Origin: Thermoplasmata archaeon
Lineage (GTDB): Archaea > Thermoplasmatota > B47-G6 > B47-G6B > 47-G6
Direction: 5' to 3'
DNA: 5,211 nt
Assembly: GCA_003663565.1 (NCBI GenBank)
Contig: QMTT01000085.1
Span: forward strand, 1 to 5,211
Shown here: one piece after another, positions 1 to 5,104 of the stretch
How the letters are laid out: each line of letters opens with the position of its first letter
Position numbering within the stretch: the stretch's first letter is position 1
Translations under genes and position numbers: made by a program
The notes under the pieces: generated by a model
Database searches by the model: none
What the model saw: only the letters and a program-made list of their open reading frames with translations
Told to the model about the DNA's origin: nothing

Positions 1-162
1 GTCCGGAGGGGGAAATGCAGTTTCTTTTCCGCCAAGATTAATAATATCATCGTCATTCAGGGTAAGATCATCAGGGAATGCAGTCAGCGGGACAGCCTCC
101 GGAGGGGCCGCGTCCGGAGGGGGAAATGCAGTTTCTTTTCCGCCAAGATCAATAATATCATC
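1..162. repeat. Two near-identical 51-bp direct repeats inside the acidic-repeat gene
   Basis: Positions 1-51 and 112-162 match at 50 of 51 bases (t39 versus c150), 111 bp apart, which is an exact multiple of three. A more diverged third copy is visible around 216-270. The near-identity at DNA level, including third codon positions, points to recent duplication or gene conversion of the 37-codon unit. The copy at 112 also carries an expanded run of atc/gat triplets (about 156-175) encoding poly-Asp. The array touches the left edge and probably continues beyond it. Confidence 0.85.
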
Positions 163-351
163 ATCATCATCATCCAGAATAAGGTCATCGGCATAAGCAG
201 TCAGAGGGGCGGTTTCTTTTTCCGCAGGATCAATAACCTCGTCATTCAGGGTAGGATCATCATTGAAATCAGCGGCCAGAATCGTTTCCGCCCTGTTTTC
301 CGGCAGGAATATTTTTCTTTCCACAAAATCAATCAGATTTCTATTCTTCAT
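1..351 (-). CDS. Acidic repeat protein, N-terminal part (unknown function)
   Basis: Open reading frame of 117 codons from an ATG at 349-351, without a stop to the left edge, so the C-terminus is missing. The start is supported by AAAAGGAG five bases upstream and by a promoter further up (571-599). The product begins MKNRNLIDFVERKIFLPENR, a short basic/amphipathic head, and then becomes strongly acidic and proline-rich with no signal peptide or membrane segment. From about residue 30 it is built of imperfect repeats of roughly 37 residues: PLTA, two variable residues, DDL, an Asp/Asn cluster (six Asp in a row at residues 60-65), II(D/N)LGGKETAFPPPD. The last two copies are nearly identical; the first (residues 31-51) is diverged. 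I do not recognise a family. The repeated DDxIIxLGG segment could be a short binding motif in a disordered linker of a longer cytoplasmic signalling protein, by analogy with acidic linkers in receiver/DUF4388 proteins; this is inference. Confidence 0.75.
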   Translation of the reverse strand, partial: MKNRNLIDFVERKIFLPENRAETILAADFNDDPTLNDEVIDPAEKETAPLTAYADDLILDDDDDDIIDLGGKETAFPPPDAAPPEAVPLTAFPDDLTLNDDDIINLGGKETAFPPPD

Positions 352-356
352 ACCCA

Positions 357-364
357 CTCCTTTT
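357..364 (-). promoter_or_regulatory. Ribosome binding site of the acidic-repeat gene
   Basis: On the minus strand the sequence reads AAAAGGAG, then TGGGT, then ATG. This is a good Shine-Dalgarno core with 5-nt spacing and fixes the start at 351. Confidence 0.7.
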
Positions 365-390
365 CAGACAATATCAGACAACAGGTTTTA

Positions 391-521
391 ATAACGGAGC
401 CTGTGAACATGCCCGTAAGCTTGAACCTGAACCTGAGCGTGAATCCTGACGTGAACATTCATTTACGATCACGTCCGAGTTCACGTTCAGGTTCAAATTC
501 AAGGCTCCCCGCATCCGTTAT
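391..521 (-). repeat. Long nested inverted repeat in the 5' leader of the acidic-repeat gene
   Basis: Arms 420-443 and 480-503 are complementary at 21 of 24 positions. Inside them 448-454 (gacgtga) pairs perfectly with 469-475 (tcacgtc), separated from the main stem by a small 4/4 internal loop. Outside, ataacgg at 391-397 can pair with ccgttat at 515-521. In a minus-strand transcript two of the three main-stem mismatches become G-U pairs, so almost the whole stem would be paired in RNA. The arms are made of CTGAAC-type short repeats, so it may be a repeat-derived palindrome. No adjacent T-run makes it a classical terminator, and no known riboswitch class is recognised. Confidence 0.6.
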
Positions 522-530
522 AATCAGCAA

Positions 531-636
531 GTTTCAAACCTGAAACCTTTCCACCCCTGCAATCTGCGGCAATTTATCATGTCGTATGCAATATGTCAAG
601 ATACAAGAAAAATCGGACAGGTTTCAGGTTTGAAAC
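531..636. repeat. 21/22-bp inverted repeat flanking a promoter
   Basis: Positions 531-552 and 615-636 are reverse complements at 21 of 22 bases, with a continuous 17-bp perfect core (531-547 / 620-636), enclosing 62 bp. Each arm is itself a small dyad (GTTTCA, four bases, TGAAAC). The enclosed segment carries the promoter at 571-599. The arrangement fits paired operator sites, a looping element or an invertible segment; no recombinase is encoded in the window. Confidence 0.75.
571..599 (-). promoter_or_regulatory. Sigma70-type promoter driving the acidic-repeat gene
   Basis: On the minus strand the -35 box is a perfect TTGACA (594-599), followed by a 17-bp spacer ending in TGA and the -10 hexamer TAAATT (571-576). 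The TG placed one base before the -10 gives an extended -10 element that compensates for the 4/6 match. Transcription would start near 564, leaving a leader of about 210 nt before the ATG at 351 that contains the long hairpin at 391-521. This suggests the acidic-repeat gene has its own promoter rather than depending on read-through from the DegV-regulator gene. Confidence 0.6.
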
Positions 637-655
637 GTAAACGTAAACCTGAAAC
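608..655 (-). terminator. Possible terminator after the receiver-DegV gene
   Basis: About 43 nt past the stop codon, 645-655 and 621-631 form a perfect 11-bp stem (AAACCTGAAAC / GTTTCAGGTTT) with a 13-nt loop. A run of five T on the transcribed strand follows at 608-612, but only after 8 intervening bases and with an A/T-rich stem, so it is a weak intrinsic terminator at best. The arm 621-631 is shared with the inverted repeat 531-636, so the two structures are mutually exclusive. Confidence 0.3.
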
Positions 656-697
656 TTAAAACCTGAATCCTGAATCCGGCAGGGAGGGAAGGTAATT

Positions 698-3223
698 TTA
701 CAGCGATTTACCATAAGATTTGAAGATAATACGTTGCTCATCCGGAAAGGGAAAATAAGCGACAGCCACAGCTCCTGGCCCGCAATAAGACCCCACAGTC
801 GGCCCGATATGGGACATGATAATATCCCGGCAATTAAACTGGGACGCCAGCAGCTCCCTCATCTGGGCCGCCCACTTGGGCGCGTCCGCATGCATGATCC
901 CGACCCTGACAGGAGACCCCGGGTGATCCAGGCTCCGCTGAATCCATTCAGCCAGCCGGTGCCGGATATTCCTGCCCCCTCTCACCTGATCAATCATCGT
1001 AATCTCACCGTTCCACACACCGAGAACCGGCCTCATCCCCAGTATATAGCCCATCATGGCCCTGGTCCTGCTGATTTCCCCCCTTTGTTTCAGATACCCC
1101 ATTGTATCCACAACAAAAAATACCCTGACTAAGGGAATCAGTTTTTCTATATGTTCACGGATATTATCCACAGACCACCCTTCATCTATCTTGTCCGCAG
1201 CCTCGGTCACCAGCAGCCCCAGGCCCAGAGAGACGAGCTGACTGTCTATAATCTCAATATTGCAGGCCCCGCTGCCGAGATATTTCTGCTGTCTCAGCCT
1301 TATATAGTCATCATAGTTCCTTTCTTTGGCAGTCACAGCATTGTTGTATGTCTTGCTGATCTTGCTTGATAAAAAAAGGGCAAGCACGTCTTTGTCAGGA
1401 GCGATCTCCCGAAACAGATCATGGAAATCTTCCACACCCGGGGCCGAAGTGACAGAAAAAGTTTCTGAGACCTTGGGCTTATGGTAAAGATTTTCCCGCG
1501 TGGAACTTACCCCGTCAGGACTGACCTTCTGATTCGCAGAAAGGGGCATAAGGGCGATGTTACGGGAACGGATAATATCCGGAGGCAGATCTGCGGTGCT
1601 GTCAGTGATGATCTGAATTTTCGAAGAATTGCTGGCCTCAACCGTGAAAACGCCCATCCTGACGAGATAAAACAGATGCCTGTACGTCTGGAAATCCGTC
1701 ATCTGGCTTGCATTGATAATTTCTCTGATACTGCTGTTTTCCTGTGCAATGGCCAGAATATGTTTCAGGCCGGGGCGCCCGCTGATCTTGGAAGTCTGTT
1801 CCAGTATCTCGGTGTTGATGCTTACTGTATTGTCAAACGTGCTGGTTTTCAGGCGCTTCAGCTTTTCAATCTCTCTGCTCCCTTCATCAAGCAGAAAATC
1901 CAGAGTTCCGTCAACTGTCTGAATGGCAGTCACTGGCTGAAGCTTGAATCTGAGGTCACCTCCTGATTCTGAGAATATTCTGTAAAGTGCTTTTTTGGCA
2001 ATGGTTTTTCCGTGACAGGTATGCACAATATGGCCTTCCCGGAAGTAAATTGACGCATTTTCGGGACGATCCATGATTTCCAGGATACCGGTCAGAGCAC
2101 CTTGCTCAAAGCTCCTCAGCGCCTTTAAAAACTCCTCTCCAATCACTGGGACAGTGTGGGTGGACGGCTCGGGTTCAGACTCCGGGAAAGGCTGTTTCCG
2201 GTCTTCGGGGGAAGGCTGGTCCGGGGGAGGCTGCTGTCCCCGGATGACCACGATTCCGGCGTTGAGGAGCGCATCCAGAGCAGATGCCGCACTGAGACGG
2301 CTCATCACGCCGCTGTTGACTATTTCACGGACTGTCTGCTGTCTGGCTATCATTGACAGTATGGTCCGCAGTTTTTTCCTGCCTGCTTTTTCAATGATCT
2401 CCCGCGGTATCTTCTGCTGCCTGATTTCCAATAACATATCCGGATCCGGGAGCAGGGAATACAGGTGTCCGGATTCCTCAATCATACGGGTGCCTCTGAG
2501 CAGCAGGGTGGTTGAATCATCTGTTATCTGTTCGGGCATGTCCGCATAAGTCTGTTCGTGAAATTCGAAATTCCCTTCTTCCTCACTCATCAGATCATAA
2601 AAGGCTTCCTCGCCATCCAGAAGGTCTTTCTGAGCTTTTGTCGGCCGTCCTTCCTGAAAATACACCTTGCCGATCTCGTGTTTTTCAGTGGTGCTGAATA
2701 CCAGTGCGCCGCTCTTATGGTTCAGGCTCACTATCTGTACGATGTCGTTTAAATTCATCTGTGCCAGATTGCCGCTGAAATGCGCCTGAGTCTGAAAAGA
2801 TTTGGCCTTTTCCGAACTTTTCATCACGCGTTTCATGCGGTCTGTCAGGTTCTCTATTTTAAAAGGCTTGTAAACATAATCATCTGCTCCCATCCGCAGG
2901 TGTTCCAACTGCTCTGCTGTCTCGGTTCTGGCTGACAGGAATATGAAGGGTATTCCCGCTGTTTCGGGGTCCTGGCGCAGGCGCCGGCGCAACTCATATC
3001 CGTCTATATGAGGCATTATGGTGTCTGATATGATGATGTCCGGTCTGATGCGGTAAACATCTTCCAGCGCTTTTGCTGTGGTGCTGACATATTCTGCTTC
3101 ATAGCCTGCCTCACTCAGCCCGACTTCGAGCAGATTTCCGATTATTGGTTCATCCTCTACGATGAGAACCTTCTGTTTTGTCTTTTCTTCCAAATTTTGG
3201 AGAACATCCGATTTATTTTTCAT
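698..3223 (-). CDS. Response regulator with two DUF4388/PATAN-like units fused to a DegV domain
   Basis: 841 residues, cytoplasmic, no signal peptide or membrane segment. Residues 18-135 are a complete receiver: acidic pair E23-D24, phospho-acceptor D67 (IIISDTIMP), S97 and K119-P120. Residues about 149-222 form a DUF4388/PATAN-like domain (VYFQEG at 187-192), followed by a helical winged-helix-like stretch (260-327). After a Pro/Glu linker (330-357) the same pair recurs: DUF4388-like 363-428 (IYFREG at 392-397) and helical part 467-529. Residues 535-841 are a full-length DegV domain: DSTADL 541-546, TSAP 592-595, LSSKISKTY 618-626, IDSQLVSLG 659-667, GYLKQRGEIS 709-718 and GPTVGSYCGPGA 807-818. 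DegV/FakB proteins bind long-chain fatty acids; in Firmicutes FakB presents them to the kinase FakA. I infer that phosphorylation by a histidine kinase controls lipid binding or its signalling; there is no DNA-binding output domain of a standard response regulator. The start at 3223 has GGGAGG upstream; an ATG 11 codons earlier (3256) is less likely. Confidence 0.9.
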   Translation of the reverse strand: MKNKSDVLQNLEEKTKQKVLIVEDEPIIGNLLEVGLSEAGYEAEYVSTTAKALEDVYRIRPDIIISDTIMPHIDGYELRRRLRQDPETAGIPFIFLSARTETAEQLEHLRMGADDYVYKPFKIENLTDRMKRVMKSSEKAKSFQTQAHFSGNLAQMNLNDIVQIVSLNHKSGALVFSTTEKHEIGKVYFQEGRPTKAQKDLLDGEEAFYDLMSEEEGNFEFHEQTYADMPEQITDDSTTLLLRGTRMIEESGHLYSLLPDPDMLLEIRQQKIPREIIEKAGRKKLRTILSMIARQQTVREIVNSGVMSRLSAASALDALLNAGIVVIRGQQPPPDQPSPEDRKQPFPESEPEPSTHTVPVIGEEFLKALRSFEQGALTGILEIMDRPENASIYFREGHIVHTCHGKTIAKKALYRIFSESGGDLRFKLQPVTAIQTVDGTLDFLLDEGSREIEKLKRLKTSTFDNTVSINTEILEQTSKISGRPGLKHILAIAQENSSIREIINASQMTDFQTYRHLFYLVRMGVFTVEASNSSKIQIITDSTADLPPDIIRSRNIALMPLSANQKVSPDGVSSTRENLYHKPKVSETFSVTSAPGVEDFHDLFREIAPDKDVLALFLSSKISKTYNNAVTAKERNYDDYIRLRQQKYLGSGACNIEIIDSQLVSLGLGLLVTEAADKIDEGWSVDNIREHIEKLIPLVRVFFVVDTMGYLKQRGEISRTRAMMGYILGMRPVLGVWNGEITMIDQVRGGRNIRHRLAEWIQRSLDHPGSPVRVGIMHADAPKWAAQMRELLASQFNCRDIIMSHIGPTVGSYCGPGAVAVAYFPFPDEQRIIFKSYGKSL

Positions 3224-3227
3224 CTTT

Positions 3228-3233
3228 CCTCCC
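3228..3233 (-). promoter_or_regulatory. Ribosome binding site selecting the start at 3223
   Basis: GGGAGG followed by AAAG and ATG on the minus strand. The spacing is short but the core is strong. It decides for the MKNKSD start over the upstream in-frame ATG at 3256, which is immediately preceded by an in-frame TGA (3257-3259) and would place the first codons next to the octamer array. Confidence 0.65.
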
Positions 3234-3255
3234 AAGCGGTGGAGAAGAACCTGCA

Positions 3256-3319
3256 TTCATGCATCCCTTCATCTCTTCATCCCTTCATCCATTCATCCTT
3301 CATCCCCTTCATCCCTTCC
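3256..3319. repeat. Degenerate TTCATCCC octamer tandem array
   Basis: About seven consecutive variants of (C)TTCATCC with a period near 8 bp, including TTCATCTC, TTCATCCC, TTCATCCA and a 7-bp copy. It lies in the 5' untranslated region of the receiver-DegV gene, where the transcript reads GGGATGAA repeatedly. Each unit thus presents a purine-rich GGATGAAG resembling a Shine-Dalgarno/start combination. The in-frame stop at 3257-3259 keeps the array out of the reading frame. Confidence 0.8.
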
Positions 3320-3326
3320 GCGGCTA

Positions 3327-3356
3327 TCTATTTCATAAAACAAAAGAACAAGTCAA
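3327..3356 (-). promoter_or_regulatory. Weak candidate promoter of the receiver-DegV gene
   Basis: On the minus strand TTGACT (3351-3356) is followed after 18 bp by AATAGA (3327-3332), a poor -10 match. It lies between the peptidase stop and the octamer array and would give a leader of about 95 nt. No convincing terminator was seen after the peptidase (3310-3390), so co-transcription from upstream is also possible. Confidence 0.3.
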
Positions 3357-3390
3357 TGGGGTGAAAACAGTATTCAATGGTGGGAAAAAC

Positions 3391-4947
3391 CTACCTCTTT
3401 TCGGAGACCTTCCGTAACGCATAAATTGCTTCTTCCAGACCGATCCTTCCGTCATTATTCACATCCGCCTCTGTGTGCAAAGGCTCGGCAGTTTTTGTGC
3501 CAGTCAGGACCTGGGCCGCCAAAATGACATCTCCCAAGTCTGTAGCGTCGTCATTGTTTATATTACCTGGGAACAGGGCAGCATCCACCCGGACGGCCTC
3601 TTCATCATCCACAACCACACCCGGCACTGTCAGGGGCTGATACCCCTGAGCGGAAAACCGGATGCTGTAAGTCCCGGGAAGAAGCATTCTGTGATAGTCG
3701 CCCACATCCGGATCCGTAAAGACATTATGATCATTATGATATTCGGGGCCGACAACAGAGACCGTTGCATCCAGAGGCTGCCCGGTCGTGCTGTCTGTGA
3801 CCTTCCCGCGCACCCCTCTGAGGCACCACGCCATATATGCGAGCATGGACTTACGATTGTCATTCCAAAGGTCAGGAACTTCCGAGTAAGGGGGCCATTT
3901 TTCATCGCTGACCTCAACAGTGACCGCGTTGCATCCCATCCAGACATAGTTCCAGTCCTGCATCCCCCCGGGAACGAAATACCAGGACATGCCGTTGGTA
4001 ATACCCTGGTCAAACCTCCCGTTATACATCGGTTCGTTAAGGGAGGCGTAGGTCAGGGACTGCTCAATAAAAAGGTTGTCATCAGGCGTGGCCGAATATG
4101 GTGCCAAAGGGTCCGGATCTGAATCATAAGGATAATTTACCACCAAAGCCCCGGTGTGGAAATTGGCAGAAAGAACAAACGAATGTATGAAGCTCCAGTT
4201 CATCACAGCCTGAGTTTCAGCAGGGCGTCCGTCTGTGGTATTAACGGGGCCCTCGATCCGGTCAGGGAAGCTGCGGTTGAGGTCTTCCCTATAAGAATTG
4301 TACCGGGAACCGTTGGCATAGCCGTCAGGATTCATCAGCGGCATTATCCAGATATCAATTTCGTTTACCAGCATGGTCGTCTGGGGGTCAGTACCGTAAC
4401 TGTCTGCGAGGAGACGGATCAGATTCAGGCAGAAGATCATTCCCACAGGCTCGTCACCATGCATGGTGGAGATATACTTGAACTCCGGCTCATCCTCTTC
4501 CACGCCCACATTGTCAGAAATATTCATCGCCCATATTTCCCGTCCCTCTTCAGAAAAGCCAATATTGTGAAGACGGCATAAGTCCGGATATTCGCTCTCA
4601 ACAGTTTCCAGAGCAGCAGTCAGCTCTGAATTGGAGGGGTAGCCCTCAGACATTTCATCCCTGGGCCTTTGGTCAGGAATGATGTCAATATCGTAACCAA
4701 GCTTCCGGAGTTCATCAAGCTGGTCTGAGAACACATAAGCCCGGGCACTGTCCCCCCACACGCCGTCAATATCCACATCTTTATGATAAAGACTGATGAT
4801 ATCCTCCCGGCTGAGGTTGCTGATTCGGACTTCAAGGAGGTCACCCGGATGGAAGATGTCCGCAGCCGGTGACACACCCGGAAGGAATACGCCTGCAATC
4901 AGAATTATGGGGAAAATTATAAAAATGTTAAATTGTGCATGCTTCAT
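3391..4947 (-). CDS. Secreted M14B-type zinc carboxypeptidase with TTR-like and dockerin-like domains
   Basis: 518 residues. Residues 1-28 are a Sec signal peptide (hydrophobic core IFIIFPIILIAGVFL, probable cleavage after S-P-A at 28). Residues 30-97 form a small N-terminal domain like those preceding bacterial M14 enzymes. The catalytic domain spans about 104-376: zinc ligands H163 and E166 (MHGDEPVG) and H264 (NFHTGA), substrate-binding N224-R225 (LNRSFP), NPDGY at 206-210, and catalytic E345 (VTVEVSDEKWPP). The last motif resembles carboxypeptidases N/E/D/M. As in that subfamily, a transthyretin-like beta-sandwich follows (377-458, RGVRGKVTD to LLPGTYSIRFSAQGY). The C-terminus (459-514) has two Ca-binding loops, N462 to D473 and D495-N497-D499 to E506, of dockerin type I character. 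All key residues are present, so it is predicted to trim C-terminal residues of peptides outside the cytoplasm; the dockerin may anchor it to a cohesin. The start at 4947 directly follows the signal-peptide logic but has no Shine-Dalgarno sequence, because the upstream bases are repeat array. Confidence 0.92.
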   Translation of the reverse strand: MKHAQFNIFIIFPIILIAGVFLPGVSPAADIFHPGDLLEVRISNLSREDIISLYHKDVDIDGVWGDSARAYVFSDQLDELRKLGYDIDIIPDQRPRDEMSEGYPSNSELTAALETVESEYPDLCRLHNIGFSEEGREIWAMNISDNVGVEEDEPEFKYISTMHGDEPVGMIFCLNLIRLLADSYGTDPQTTMLVNEIDIWIMPLMNPDGYANGSRYNSYREDLNRSFPDRIEGPVNTTDGRPAETQAVMNWSFIHSFVLSANFHTGALVVNYPYDSDPDPLAPYSATPDDNLFIEQSLTYASLNEPMYNGRFDQGITNGMSWYFVPGGMQDWNYVWMGCNAVTVEVSDEKWPPYSEVPDLWNDNRKSMLAYMAWCLRGVRGKVTDSTTGQPLDATVSVVGPEYHNDHNVFTDPDVGDYHRMLLPGTYSIRFSAQGYQPLTVPGVVVDDEEAVRVDAALFPGNINNDDATDLGDVILAAQVLTGTKTAEPLHTEADVNNDGRIGLEEAIYALRKVSEKR

Positions 4948-5104
4948 TTCAAATAAATTCCAAATCTCAAATAAATTCAAATCTCAAATCTCAAATCCCA
5001 AATCCCAAATCCCAAATAAATTTCAAATTTCAAATACCCAAATTATTATTTGAGATTTGGAATTTATTTGGAATTTGGATATTGGAATTTGGAATTTGGA
5101 ATTT
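4948..5104. repeat. 7-bp tandem repeat array filling the kinase-peptidase spacer
   Basis: The left half is a run of CAAATCT/CAAATCC heptamers (for example five in a row at 4978-5012) with interspersed CAAATAAATT units. The right half is GGAATTT heptamers (5059-5065, 5070-5076 and three in a row at 5084-5104). The right half is roughly the complement of the left, so the array changes orientation near 5043. It starts inside the kinase stop codon (5103-5105) and ends immediately before the peptidase ATG, leaving no ordinary spacer sequence. Confidence 0.9.
4950..5070. repeat. 25-bp perfect inverted repeat upstream of the peptidase start
   Basis: Positions 4950-4974 and 5046-5070 are perfect reverse complements, with 71 bp between them that can partly pair further because of the heptamer repeats. 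The stem ends two bases before the peptidase ATG (4945-4947), so in a transcript from the kinase gene the translation start region would be held in a hairpin. It is almost all A/T and has no following U-tract, so it is not a classical terminator. Confidence 0.85.

Larger units (their letters stand above)
421..677. repeat. Degenerate CCTGAA/GTTTCA repeat field filling the 346-bp spacer
   Basis: The spacer 352-697 holds no credible gene. Apart from the promoter it consists largely of variants of CCTGAA(A/C/T) and their complements: at 426-437, 489-496, 539-547, 621-636, 648-655 and 662-677. The copies lie in both orientations and so generate the inverted repeats annotated separately. The repeats are interrupted between about 553 and 614, where the promoter-like sequence lies. 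Confidence 0.6.

Noticed and set aside
531..636. Small insertion sequence or MITE
   Set aside because: The inverted repeat could be MITE-like, but I see no target-site duplication directly outside the arms, and the arm sequence belongs to the repeat family spread through the whole spacer.
352..697. tRNA or other structured RNA gene in the spacer
   Set aside because: The stems present are inverted copies of short repeats. No cloverleaf, T-loop consensus or known riboswitch core could be found by eye.
734..1132. Rightward reading frame of 132 codons opposite the DegV domain
   Set aside because: It lies antisense to a well-supported DegV coding sequence, is Pro/His/Arg-rich without a recognisable motif and has no convincing ribosome binding site. 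It is a codon-pattern shadow.
3630..4013. Second leftward reading frame of 127 codons inside the peptidase gene
   Set aside because: It overlaps the conserved catalytic and TTR-like part in another frame and has no motif. It also cannot be a frameshift remnant, because the main frame is intact.
3475..4122. Rightward reading frame of 215 codons opposite the peptidase
   Set aside because: The opposite strand carries all catalytic residues of an M14 peptidase. The antisense product shows no domain features.
4948..4980. Peptidase start at an upstream TTG, adding 11 residues
   Set aside because: Those codons are pure repeat array, there is no Shine-Dalgarno sequence, and they would put extra residues before a well-formed signal peptide. 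The ATG at 4947 is preferred.
4950..5070. CRISPR array or attachment site
   Set aside because: The repeats are 7-bp, contiguous and without unique spacers of constant length. The inverted repeat is made of simple A/T-rich heptamers, and no integrase or Cas gene is present.
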